DNA of 64,000 bases from an uncultured Clostridium sp. (lineage in GTDB: Bacteria > Bacillota > Clostridia > Lachnospirales > Lachnospiraceae). A model generated the notes under the pieces. It saw only the letters and a list, made by a program, of their open reading frames with translations. It was not told the origin of the DNA and ran no database searches. The position numbers were made by a program, and so were the translations under genes. The stretch spans positions 1 to 64,000 of the forward strand of contig CABVBU010000005.1 in the NCBI GenBank assembly GCA_902496665.1. The letters are read 5' to 3'. This document shows positions 54,979 through 62,682 of the stretch, piece after piece; position 1 is the first letter of the stretch, and every line of letters starts with the position of its first letter.

Positions 54979-55027
54979 AACTCCTTTCTGACATACCAGA
55001 TACACCCAGTATGTCCAGAAAGGAGTT
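54979..55027 (-). terminator. Terminator after the NlpC/P60 gene, sharing the tepA ribosome site
   Basis: AACTCCTTTCTG(G)ACATAC pairs with GTATGTCAGAAAGGAGTT, an 18-bp stem with one bulge, followed by TTTTTTG. Its 3' arm contains AAGGAG, used as the tepA ribosome site 9 nt before its ATG. Confidence 0.85.
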
Positions 55028-55058
55028 CTCATATTCATTTTTATCACAATATACCCGA

Positions 55059-56702
55059 TTAGGACCTGTTTCCGATTACATCCACGATGCACACCGGAGT
55101 TCTGTAGTTCCAGGTAGAGATCTTGATTCCGCTTCTTCGGCTCGCTGCGTGGATGATCTGTCCATTGCCGATGTACATGGCAACATGGTTGATTCTTCCA
55201 CGGCTGCTTCCGTAGAAGATCAGGTCGCCCGGCTTCATCTGGCTGGACTTGATCCGCTTTCCGCTGTTCGCCTGGGAACCGGAGTAATGCGGAAGGGAGA
55301 TTCCGAAGTTCTTCATGACCGACATCGTAAATCCGGAACAGTCCGCGCCTCTTGTAAGGCTCGTACCACCCCAGACGTATGGATTGCCCAGGAACTTCAT
55401 CGCGTAGTTTACGATCCGGCTCCGTAAGGAAGCGCTCTCCTCCGTCGGTGAGAACTTGATCGCCTCAGACAGGGCATACCGTACTTCCACAAATTCCGAG
55501 GAGACATAGGCGGAAGAAATCTCATCGTTTCCATCGCCTTCTCCGCCTTCATCGAATTCGATCTTTACCCAGCCGTCAAGCTGCTCCGCTACATGATACC
55601 GCTCATTCTCGGAGATCTGAGTCCAGATCTTCGCGTCGGTGGACGGCTCTGTTCTCGCGTTTAAGCGGTCCGCATGGACGATCGCCATCAGCTCCGCATG
55701 GCTCATGGCCGCTTCCTTCGCCGCGTCACCGGTCAGGATATATTCACTCTTTACATATCCCGTGATCCCTCCGGAGCTGATCTTATACCAGCCGTTGACA
55801 TCCTCTAAGATCTCACATCCGGCATAGCTCGGGAGCTTTCCGATGATCTTTTCGGTCTCACCCGCACCGGCACGGATATTTAAGTAATTGGAGACGTTGG
55901 ATACGCCCGGACGGTCATAGAAGTTTAAGACCATCGCCTTCATATCCAGCTTGTTTGCCTCATTCATACAGAACCGTTTTTCGGCGTAATCCGCAGAGAT
56001 ATAGCCGCCGGAGATCTGATACCAGCCATCCGTCTCCCCGAGAAGCTCATGCAGCTCGCCCTGAAGGCACTTTCCAACGATATTCCCATCCATAGACGGT
56101 GCCTCACGGATATTTAAATTGTCCGCGGTAATATATACGCGTTCCTTTACAAGATCTTTTGCCGCAGCCTTCGCCTCATCCCCGGTCAGAATATATTCCG
56201 CGCTGGCATATCCCTCAACCTCCCCGGAGCTGATCTTATACCAGCCCTCCAGAGTCTCCAGGATCTCACAGGCACTTCCGTCGGAAAGTGTTCCGATCAC
56301 ATTCGCCGCCTCATTCGGGTCTTTCCGGATATTTAAGTAGCCTGTGACCTTCGCAATACCAAGATTCGAGTAGGAATCGATCACTTCCTGAATCTTTGCA
56401 TCCGTTTCCGCCGACTCAGATTCGATCTTTGCACGGCTCTCCTCCTCTGCCTGAAGAGAAGCTTCCTCCGCGCTCTCGATCTCTAAGGCGGACTCGGATG
56501 CAGCCTGCGCTGCCGCCATTTTTCCTTTTACGGCGCTCACAGCTTTTCCGCCAAATACCACCGCCACAACGATCACTGCAAGTACAGCCGCTCCGATCAC
56601 AAGAATCCCGTACTGTTCCCAGAAAGACGGTTTTCTTCTACGCTTTCTGCTTGCCTTGTTGATAGAATCCATATAGTTTACTGTATCTTTATCATCATTC
56701 AT
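55059..56702 (-). CDS. SH3-domain NlpC/P60 cell-wall hydrolase
   Basis: A 547-residue protein anchored by one membrane helix near residues 25-55 (ILVIGAAVLAVIVVAVVF) after a basic N-terminus. A Glu/Ala/Ser-rich coiled stretch precedes four bacterial SH3 repeats (near 115-170, 190-240, 265-320 and 340-400; each contains LNIR or LNAR and a GWYKI/GWVKI core). The C-terminal NlpC/P60 peptidase shows the catalytic Cys in GADCSGFTMSV and the His in INHVAMYIG. It probably cuts the stem peptide of peptidoglycan outside the cell. The start is ATG 56702 with GGAGA 7 nt upstream. Confidence 0.93.
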   Translation of the reverse strand: MNDDKDTVNYMDSINKASRKRRRKPSFWEQYGILVIGAAVLAVIVVAVVFGGKAVSAVKGKMAAAQAASESALEIESAEEASLQAEEESRAKIESESAETDAKIQEVIDSYSNLGIAKVTGYLNIRKDPNEAANVIGTLSDGSACEILETLEGWYKISSGEVEGYASAEYILTGDEAKAAAKDLVKERVYITADNLNIREAPSMDGNIVGKCLQGELHELLGETDGWYQISGGYISADYAEKRFCMNEANKLDMKAMVLNFYDRPGVSNVSNYLNIRAGAGETEKIIGKLPSYAGCEILEDVNGWYKISSGGITGYVKSEYILTGDAAKEAAMSHAELMAIVHADRLNARTEPSTDAKIWTQISENERYHVAEQLDGWVKIEFDEGGEGDGNDEISSAYVSSEFVEVRYALSEAIKFSPTEESASLRSRIVNYAMKFLGNPYVWGGTSLTRGADCSGFTMSVMKNFGISLPHYSGSQANSGKRIKSSQMKPGDLIFYGSSRGRINHVAMYIGNGQIIHAASRRSGIKISTWNYRTPVCIVDVIGNRS

Positions 56703-56755
56703 GTGTTTATCTCCATTACTGTTTTCCGTCTTCCTGTACGATACATACGAACAAT

Positions 56756-56784
56756 AGTGTAACATATTTGTAATAAAAAATCAA
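56756..56784 (-). promoter_or_regulatory. Promoter for NlpC/P60 gene
   Basis: Minus strand TTGATT, 17 bp, TACACT, about 55 nt before the ATG. Confidence 0.65.
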
Positions 56785-56859
56785 AATTTTTTCTATTAAA
56801 AAAGTATGAACGGATCCGGGACGGCTTTGTATTTTATTTAACACAATTTCAATTCATAA

Positions 56860-56888
56860 TTGATAATATTGCCGGTTTTCTGTATAAT
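56860..56888 (+). promoter_or_regulatory. Strong promoter for the PsiE-like gene
   Basis: TTGATA, 17 bp, TATAAT on the plus strand, about 130 nt before the ATG at 57017. The 314-nt divergent gap holds this and the NlpC/P60 promoter; no other element is seen. Confidence 0.75.
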
Positions 56889-57016
56889 ATTTCTAAATAT
56901 TTGTCCATATTGCTGTAGTTTTCCACCACCTGCAGCACGCTCAAAGACAAAGCAGCAACCCGTCCACCTCTGCATAAGTCGCCAAGACTTCTCTATACCC
57001 CGGGAGGTACCAGCTC

Positions 57017-57583
57017 ATGAAGCACTACACAAGTCCCCGCATCCAGCGAGCGCAGCTATTCCTTATGAAAGTCTCCTCCTATCTGGAGATCGCCTGTGCC
57101 CTGATCCTGATCGTCGCGATCCTGATCGCCTTTATACCGGTTCCCCACAACCTGTACAGCCTGTATCTCGACAATGGCTTCGATCTTTCCGATTTCATGA
57201 AGAAAAGCTTCGATCTCGTCATCGGCGTAGAGCTTTTAAAAATGTTCTGCCGCCATGACATCGACTCCATCGTCGAAGTTCTACTCTTCTCCGTGGCAAG
57301 GCAGATGGTCATCGACCACCTTGCCATTAAAGAAGCTCTTATCGGCTGTATCGCCGTGGCGATCCTCTTCGCTGTCCGCAGGTTTCTCTTTGTACCCATC
57401 CTGGATAATCCGGATGAGCAGGAAAGGAAATTAGAAAAAGACCAGTACATCAAAGAGCGGATCGCGGACGCGATTGCAGCCTACAAAAAGGAGATGGGCG
57501 CAACTTCTTTACGGGAGCGCGCAGAATCATCCGTCAACACGGCCGCTGCAGACCCGCTAAACGCGAAAGAAGGAAGCGAGTAG
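57017..57583 (+). CDS. PsiE-domain membrane protein
   Basis: A 188-residue protein with four hydrophobic helices (near 20-45, 62-78, 88-105 and 108-125) and a charged, mostly helical C-terminal tail. The conserved PsiE-like region includes FDLVIGVELLKMFCRH, EVLLFSVARQMVIDH and IAVAILFAVRRFLF. PsiE is phosphate-starvation induced in E. coli but its function is unknown. GGGAGG stands 9 nt before the ATG. It is a lone plus-strand gene with its own promoter and terminator. Confidence 0.75.
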   Translation: MKHYTSPRIQRAQLFLMKVSSYLEIACALILIVAILIAFIPVPHNLYSLYLDNGFDLSDFMKKSFDLVIGVELLKMFCRHDIDSIVEVLLFSVARQMVIDHLAIKEALIGCIAVAILFAVRRFLFVPILDNPDEQERKLEKDQYIKERIADAIAAYKKEMGATSLRERAESSVNTAAADPLNAKEGSE

Positions 57584-57616
57584 AGGATTTTCCTCTTCCC
57601 GCTTCCTTTTCTTTTT
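57571..57616 (+). terminator. Terminator after the PsiE-like gene
   Basis: AGGAAGCG...GAGGA pairs with TCCTC...CGCTTCCT, followed by TTTCTTTTTTC. It overlaps the end of the coding region and may also act on the convergent cls transcript. Confidence 0.8.
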
Positions 57617-57675
57617 TCTGTATGATGCCATCCAGGTACTTTCCCCGGCACGGCTGTCCTTCTCCTGCATTCTCC

Positions 57676-59262
57676 CTACATCAACGGTGCGATCAGCCGC
57701 ATCGCCTTTCCGCAGAACTTATGCAGTGCCGGAAGTGCCTCTACGCTCTCTTTTGTCATCCGCACGCATTTCGGCAGCGTCTCATCAAAATCCTTTTTGA
57801 TCTGCTCCACCACCGGATTCTCATAAATATAAACCCCGCACTCAAAATTCAGATACTGGCTCCTGAAATCCATATTGACGGATCCAACCACAGCTTTCTC
57901 CCCATCGCTGACAAACGTCTTTGAGTGGACAAAGCCCGGAAGATACTCGTAGATCTTTACCCCCGCCTCTATAAGCTCCGTATAGTAGGAATGGGCCAGC
58001 ATGAACGCGGACTTTTTATCGGGAATATGCGGCATGATGATGACCGTGTCCACCCCGCGCTTAGCCGCATAGGTCAGGGCTGTGATCATATCATCATCGA
58101 GCACCAGATAGGGGGTCATAATGTACACATATTTCTTTGCCTGGTAGATGATATCAAGATAAAGCTGGTGTCCCACCGGTTCCCCGTCGATCGGGCTGTC
58201 AGAAAACGGGATCGAAAATCCGTCCATGTCAAGCTCCGGAGAATGGAAATAGTCCCCGGTGTCAAGATACGGGCCGTAATCAAAATCCGAATCGAGCTTT
58301 TTTGTGCAGACATCCCACATCTGGAGGAACATGACCGTAAAGTTCTTCACGGCTTCTCCCTTCAGACGGATCGCGTTGTCCTTCCAGTGGCCGAACCGGA
58401 CTTTCCGGTTGATATACTCGTCCGCGAGGTTCACGCCTCCGGTGTAGGCGGTATGGCCGTCGATCACAAGGATCTTTCTATGGTCACGGTTATTCTGGCT
58501 CGTAGAGATCGCCGGACGGATCGGATTGAAAATCCGGCAGCGGATCCCCTTTGCCTCCAACTCCTTCGGATAATCGTGGGGCAGGTTGGAAAAGGAGTTC
58601 ATGCCATCATAGAGGATTCTTACCTCCACGCCCTCTTTCACCTTCTGCTCAAGGATCTTCAGGATCGAATCCCACAGGATTCCTTTTGAGATAATGAAGT
58701 ATTCGACAAAAATATACCTTCTGGCCTTTTGGAGCTCCTGAAGGACATCCGTATAGAACTCATCCCCCAGCGGAAAATATTTGAAGTTCGTGCGGTCCCA
58801 GGTGGGATAGCCGCCGCTTTTCTTCATATAATGGCTGAGATTCGCATTTCTCCGGCTCCTGCGGCTAAGCCTTTCATAGACAGCCGTGTCCTGTTCCAGA
58901 AAGTGGTCCGTCCGCTTCCGGACCTCAGCGATCCGTTTTGCAAAGATCTTCGTCTCCATCTGAAGCTGGATAAACACGTAAAACAGGGTTCCGAATACAG
59001 GAAACAGCAGGACAGGGATCAGCCACGCCATTTTAAAGCTGGCGTTCTGCTTTTCATTCAGGATATGGATCGTGAGGATCGCGCTGATCAAAGCGAAGGA
59101 GCCGTATCCCCAGGCCTGATATTTGTTATCCAGCCATACATAGATCCAGAAGAAAAACGCCAGCTGCAGCGCGATAAACAGCAGAAAGAACATGGTTCGT
59201 CCGAATACAACCCTTAAAAGACCACGCTTTCCTCTTCCCTTCATTTCATCCATTTCGATCAT
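57676..59262 (-). CDS. cls: Cardiolipin synthase
   Basis: A 528-residue phospholipase-D-superfamily enzyme that joins two phosphatidylglycerols. Two N-terminal membrane helices precede two HKD motifs: HRKILVIDGHTAYTGGVN and HSKTFVSDGEKAVVGSVNMD. GAGG lies 8 nt before ATG 59262. It uses the product of the pathway begun by pgsA. Confidence 0.94.
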   Translation of the reverse strand: MIEMDEMKGRGKRGLLRVVFGRTMFFLLFIALQLAFFFWIYVWLDNKYQAWGYGSFALISAILTIHILNEKQNASFKMAWLIPVLLFPVFGTLFYVFIQLQMETKIFAKRIAEVRKRTDHFLEQDTAVYERLSRRSRRNANLSHYMKKSGGYPTWDRTNFKYFPLGDEFYTDVLQELQKARRYIFVEYFIISKGILWDSILKILEQKVKEGVEVRILYDGMNSFSNLPHDYPKELEAKGIRCRIFNPIRPAISTSQNNRDHRKILVIDGHTAYTGGVNLADEYINRKVRFGHWKDNAIRLKGEAVKNFTVMFLQMWDVCTKKLDSDFDYGPYLDTGDYFHSPELDMDGFSIPFSDSPIDGEPVGHQLYLDIIYQAKKYVYIMTPYLVLDDDMITALTYAAKRGVDTVIIMPHIPDKKSAFMLAHSYYTELIEAGVKIYEYLPGFVHSKTFVSDGEKAVVGSVNMDFRSQYLNFECGVYIYENPVVEQIKKDFDETLPKCVRMTKESVEALPALHKFCGKAMRLIAPLM

Positions 59263-59286
59263 AAATTATGCCTCATATCTTCTGTT

Positions 59287-59317
59287 AAGCCGCCGGAGAC
59301 TGTTTCCCCGGCGGCTT
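59287..59317. terminator. Hairpin between O-acetylhomoserine sulfhydrylase and cls
   Basis: AAGCCGCCGG(A)G and C(C)CCGGCGGCTT arms with a short loop. The T-run is on the plus-strand side, so its action on the leftward transcript is uncertain. Confidence 0.5.
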
Positions 59318-59359
59318 CTTTTTATCTGATCCTCAACGCAGCCTGTGCATCAGGAGCAT

Positions 59360-60640
59360 TTAATCTTCCAGTGCCTGTCTTAAATCTTCGATGATATCAT
59401 CCGCATCCTCAATTCCAACGCTGAGACGGATCAGGGACGGATCAACTCCCGCCTCCACGAGCTGCTCATCGGTGAGCTGGCGGTGGGTATGGCTTGCCGG
59501 ATGGAGAATGCAGGTTCTCGCATCGGCAACATGTGTGACGATGGCAACGAATTTCAGTTTGTCCATGAACTCTCCTGCCGCCTGTCTTCCTCCCTTTAAT
59601 CCAAAAGAGATCACGCCGCAGCTTCCATCCGGCATATATTTTTCAGCCAGGGCATGGTACTTGTTCTCCTTTAAGCCCGGATAATTGACCCAGGCCACAT
59701 CCTCTCTCGCAAGCAGCCACTCCGCAACCTTCTGGGCATTCTCACAGTGCTTCGGCATTCTGAGGTGCAGGGTCTCAAGACCAACATTTAAAAGGAAAGC
59801 GTTCATCGGGGCCTGGATCGAACCCAGATCACGCATAAGCTGCGCAGTCGCCTTTGTGATATAGGCTTTCTTACCGAAGCGCTCGGTATACACGATTCCG
59901 TGATAGGATTCATCCGGTGTGGTAAGTCCCGGGAATTTATCCGCATGGGCATTCCAGTCAAAGTTTCCGCTGTCAACGATGCAGCCGCCGACCGTCATCG
60001 CATGTCCGTCCATATATTTTGTGGTAGAATGGGTCACGATATCCGCGCCCCACTCGAACGGACGGCAGTTGATCGGTGTCGCAAAGGTATTGTCCACGAT
60101 AAGCGGAACCCCGTGCCTGTGGGCAAGGCGGGCAAACTTCTCAATATCAAGGACGACAAGGGCAGGGTTCGCGATCGTCTCGCCGAATACCATTTTTGTA
60201 TTCGGGCGGAACGCCTTCTCGATCTCCTCCTCCGGCGCATCCGGATCCACCAGTGTCACATCGATCCCCTGTTTCTTCATTGTCACCGTAAACAGATTGG
60301 ATGTTCCGCCGTAGATCGTCGCTGCGCTGATAATATGGTCACCCGCATTGCAGATATTGAAGGCCGCATAGTAGTTCGCCGCCTGCCCGGAAGATGTAAG
60401 CATCGCAGCCACTCCGCCTTCCAGCTCACAGATCTTTTCCGCTACCGCATCATTCGTCGGGTTTGCGAGTCTTGTATAGAAATAGCCCTCTTCCTCCAGA
60501 TCGAACAGTCTTCCCATCTGTTCGCTCGTCTCATATTTAAAAGTTGTGCTCTGATAAATCGGAAGAACTCTCGGCTCTCCGTTCTTTGGTTTCCATCCGC
60601 TCTGGATGCAGATCGTTGCCGGTTTTCTCTTTTCTCCCAT
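59360..60640 (-). CDS. O-acetylhomoserine sulfhydrylase (PLP enzyme)
   Basis: A 426-residue Cys/Met-metabolism PLP enzyme that makes homocysteine from O-acetylhomoserine and sulfide; related activity as cysteine synthase is possible. The PLP lysine is in VTHSTTKYMDGHAMTVGG, and PIYQSTTFKYE, LTSSGQAANYYAAFNI and DNTFATPINCRPFEWGAD are family segments. The start is ATG 60640 (MGEKRKPATIC), with GGAGG 8 nt upstream; 30 more codons are open upstream but run through the leader. Confidence 0.95.
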   Translation of the reverse strand: MGEKRKPATICIQSGWKPKNGEPRVLPIYQSTTFKYETSEQMGRLFDLEEEGYFYTRLANPTNDAVAEKICELEGGVAAMLTSSGQAANYYAAFNICNAGDHIISAATIYGGTSNLFTVTMKKQGIDVTLVDPDAPEEEIEKAFRPNTKMVFGETIANPALVVLDIEKFARLAHRHGVPLIVDNTFATPINCRPFEWGADIVTHSTTKYMDGHAMTVGGCIVDSGNFDWNAHADKFPGLTTPDESYHGIVYTERFGKKAYITKATAQLMRDLGSIQAPMNAFLLNVGLETLHLRMPKHCENAQKVAEWLLAREDVAWVNYPGLKENKYHALAEKYMPDGSCGVISFGLKGGRQAAGEFMDKLKFVAIVTHVADARTCILHPASHTHRQLTDEQLVEAGVDPSLIRLSVGIEDADDIIEDLRQALED

Positions 60641-60706
60641 GATCGTCTCCTCCATTGTGTCTGACATATGGACTGCGCAGAAAGCGCAGACCTGCTGAAT
60701 AGATCC

Positions 60707-60735
60707 ATCATAGCACACTTTATCTTTCACATCAA
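60707..60735 (-). promoter_or_regulatory. Promoter for O-acetylhomoserine sulfhydrylase
   Basis: Minus strand TTGATG, 17 bp, TATGAT, about 67 nt before the ATG. The leader is too short for a SAM riboswitch; it contains only a 6-bp hairpin (CTGCGC/GCGCAG) at 60673-60689. Confidence 0.7.
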
Positions 60736-60781
60736 CCTACTAAAGTTCTATAGTTGTTCTCATGTTACTGTGCACAGGCAG

Positions 60782-60803
60782 GAATTTTCCGAACTGAAAA
60801 TTC
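60782..60803. promoter_or_regulatory. Inverted repeat in the divergent gap, candidate operator
   Basis: Perfect 8-base arms GAATTTTC and GAAAATTC with a 6-nt spacer, about 47 bp upstream of the sulfhydrylase -35 box and 60 bp upstream of the zinc-ribbon promoter. Confidence 0.35.
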
Positions 60804-60862
60804 TGTACAATACAACGGTGGCATTGGATTTTTCCGCTGTTTCATGAATCTGGTGTTAGAAA

Positions 60863-60891
60863 TTGACTTTTCCCGTTAAAAAGGTTAAAAT
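60863..60891 (+). promoter_or_regulatory. Promoter for zinc-ribbon gene
   Basis: TTGACT, 17 bp, TAAAAT on the plus strand, 66 nt before the ATG at 60958. Confidence 0.7.
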
Positions 60892-60957
60892 AGAGATAAT
60901 ATATAGCCGTCTTTTCAGGCGGTTGTACCAATCCACTTTCGAAAGGAGTCTATTGCA

Positions 60958-61479
60958 ATGGCATTTTTTACAGATATGAAACGCAGCCTCACCGAAACTG
61001 GGAAACAGGTTGCCCAGAAGACAAAGGAGCTTTCTGACACGGTCCAGTTAAAAACACAGCTCTCAAAGGAGAAAGAGGCGTTGAACCGTCAGTATGCGCA
61101 GATCGGCAAAAAGGTATTTGAAGCCGCAAATGAAGCAGATGAGGAAGCCTACACTGCAGAATTCACCCTGATCCGTGAAAGCTTAAAAACCATCGACGAG
61201 CTTCAGGACAAGCTCTCCACCTTAGAAGGATTTATCCACTGTCCGGAATGCGGTGCAAAGATTGAAAAGGCCTCTGCCTTCTGCAGCAAGTGCGGTGCAA
61301 AGATTGCGGAGACAAAGCCGGAGGACGACGATATCGATGTTGTTGATACAGCTGAAGCATCCGAAACTGCCGGAGAAGAAAAGACGGATGAGGCCTGCAC
61401 CTGCGAGGCCGTTCCGGATGAGAAATTTGAGGCCGAATCTGCTGAGACGACTGTAAACGTTACAGAGGATCAGGAATAA
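60958..61479 (+). CDS. Coiled-coil zinc-ribbon protein
   Basis: A 173-residue soluble protein. Residues 8-90 are mostly helical and charged, with a likely coiled coil (LKTQLSKEKEALNRQYAQIG). A zinc ribbon follows at about 94-115 (CPECGAKIEKASAFCSKCGAK), and the last 50 residues are strongly acidic. No enzyme domain is seen. AAGGAG precedes the ATG by 9 nt. Similar proteins are common in Clostridia without a known role. Confidence 0.8.
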   Translation: MAFFTDMKRSLTETGKQVAQKTKELSDTVQLKTQLSKEKEALNRQYAQIGKKVFEAANEADEEAYTAEFTLIRESLKTIDELQDKLSTLEGFIHCPECGAKIEKASAFCSKCGAKIAETKPEDDDIDVVDTAEASETAGEEKTDEACTCEAVPDEKFEAESAETTVNVTEDQE

Positions 61480-61500
61480 GCTATTTTCGCAATGGCGGGA

Positions 61501-61518
61501 CCGGTCCAGTGGGACCGG
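61501..61518 (+). other. GC-rich hairpin after the zinc-ribbon gene
   Basis: CCGGTCC and GGACCGG arms with a 4-nt loop, about 20 nt after the stop, followed by a second, longer hairpin at 61540-61599. Confidence 0.4.
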
Positions 61519-61539
61519 AACTAAATAAACAGTGCAAAA

Positions 61540-61599
61540 AGACCGTCTGTGGGCATACGATATCTTTCCTGTCGTTTCCCGCAGACGGTCTATTTTTGC
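61540..61599. terminator. Bidirectional terminator between zinc-ribbon and DUF368 genes
   Basis: AGACCGTCTG(T)GGG pairs with CCCGCAGACGGTCT and is flanked by A5 on one side and T5 on the other, so it can stop both convergent transcripts. Confidence 0.8.
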
Positions 61600-61675
61600 T
61601 TTTTAGCTTATGTTTTCTCACGGTCAGCACAGCAAGTGCGCAGACCTGTTAAACAGTTACTACCGTTTCTTATTT

Positions 61676-62554
61676 TTACCGCTCGCCCACAAATACCGTG
61701 ACGAAAGCCCCGGCAGCCATGAGGACGATTCCAAATAAGATCTCCCACAGTGACAGGGAGCCGAGCTTCGATACAAGTCCCGTGTTGATAAAGATTGCGA
61801 TCGGGGACGAGATCACGAGGCCTAAGATCGCGCAGAATGTCTGCACGCCGTACTTCTCAAAGAGGAACGTGATCAGCTTAGCGATCAGAAAGATTCCCAA
61901 AACCACTCCGATCCCAAACGGCGCCAGGAGCAGGATCCCGTCCTTCATGCCCGCAAGGTCAAAGGCACGGAGATTGTCAAGGAATGTCTTGATCGTATTG
62001 ATGATCGCGTAATAATAGCCAAAGATCATCAGCATCATGGAGCCGGAAACACCCGGAATTACCATTGTGGCAGAAGCCACAATGCCGAGAATAAATAAGA
62101 TCACCATATTCCCCGGAGTCACCGTGATCACCGTGAGGGCTTCCTTGCTTTCCTTTAAAAGCGGCATGCCGCCGGAGATCGCAAAGGCGATCACAAAGGC
62201 AAGGATTCCAAAGACACCGATCCCGCCTGAAGATACCTTTGCCCTCATGGACGAAAAGATTGCCGGGAGTCCGCCGAGGATCAGGCCCACAAACGCCATA
62301 CAGGTAACGAAGGTATGCTTATCGAGCAAGTATTCGACGGCGTAGGTAAAACCCACAATGCCGATTCCGGCGCCGATGAGGATCGGGATCAGAAACAGGA
62401 TACTCTTTTTGAATTCCCGAAACAGACCGGAGATCGAACCGATGAGCCGGTCATAGATGCCGAGAGACACCGCCATCGTTCCGCCGGAAACGCCCGGAAT
62501 GATGTTCGCGATGCCGATCATGATTCCCTTTATGATATTTCCAAAAAATTCCAT
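61676..62554 (-). CDS. DUF368 membrane protein (PopT-type undecaprenyl-phosphate transporter)
   Basis: A 292-residue integral membrane protein with about eight helices. The signature IANIIPGVSGGTMAVSLGIYDRL is at the N-terminus, with a matching second-half motif VIPGVSGSMMLMIFGYY. DUF368 proteins have been reported to recycle the lipid carrier undecaprenyl phosphate across the membrane, so it would serve the peptidoglycan pathway that includes murE and murF. It is a single gene with its own promoter. Confidence 0.9.
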   Translation of the reverse strand: MEFFGNIIKGIMIGIANIIPGVSGGTMAVSLGIYDRLIGSISGLFREFKKSILFLIPILIGAGIGIVGFTYAVEYLLDKHTFVTCMAFVGLILGGLPAIFSSMRAKVSSGGIGVFGILAFVIAFAISGGMPLLKESKEALTVITVTPGNMVILFILGIVASATMVIPGVSGSMMLMIFGYYYAIINTIKTFLDNLRAFDLAGMKDGILLLAPFGIGVVLGIFLIAKLITFLFEKYGVQTFCAILGLVISSPIAIFINTGLVSKLGSLSLWEILFGIVLMAAGAFVTVFVGER

Positions 62555-62653
62555 GATAAACCTCCGATTTCTCTATCCTTATTCCAGATTCAGGAAACGG
62601 CAAAACCCAGCAGTTCCCTGCCAGGTTTTCCCTCTCCTATTCAGACTTGTTCG

Positions 62654-62682
62654 ATTATACATGATATTCGTTGATCTATCAA
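62654..62682 (-). promoter_or_regulatory. Promoter for DUF368 gene
   Basis: Minus strand TTGATA, 17 bp, TATAAT, about 100 nt before the ATG; the -35 box overlaps the stop codon of the gene upstream. Confidence 0.75.

Noticed and set aside
60641..60710. SAM riboswitch before the O-acetylhomoserine sulfhydrylase gene
   Set aside because: The leader from the mapped-by-eye promoter is about 60 nt, too short, and lacks the S-box core.
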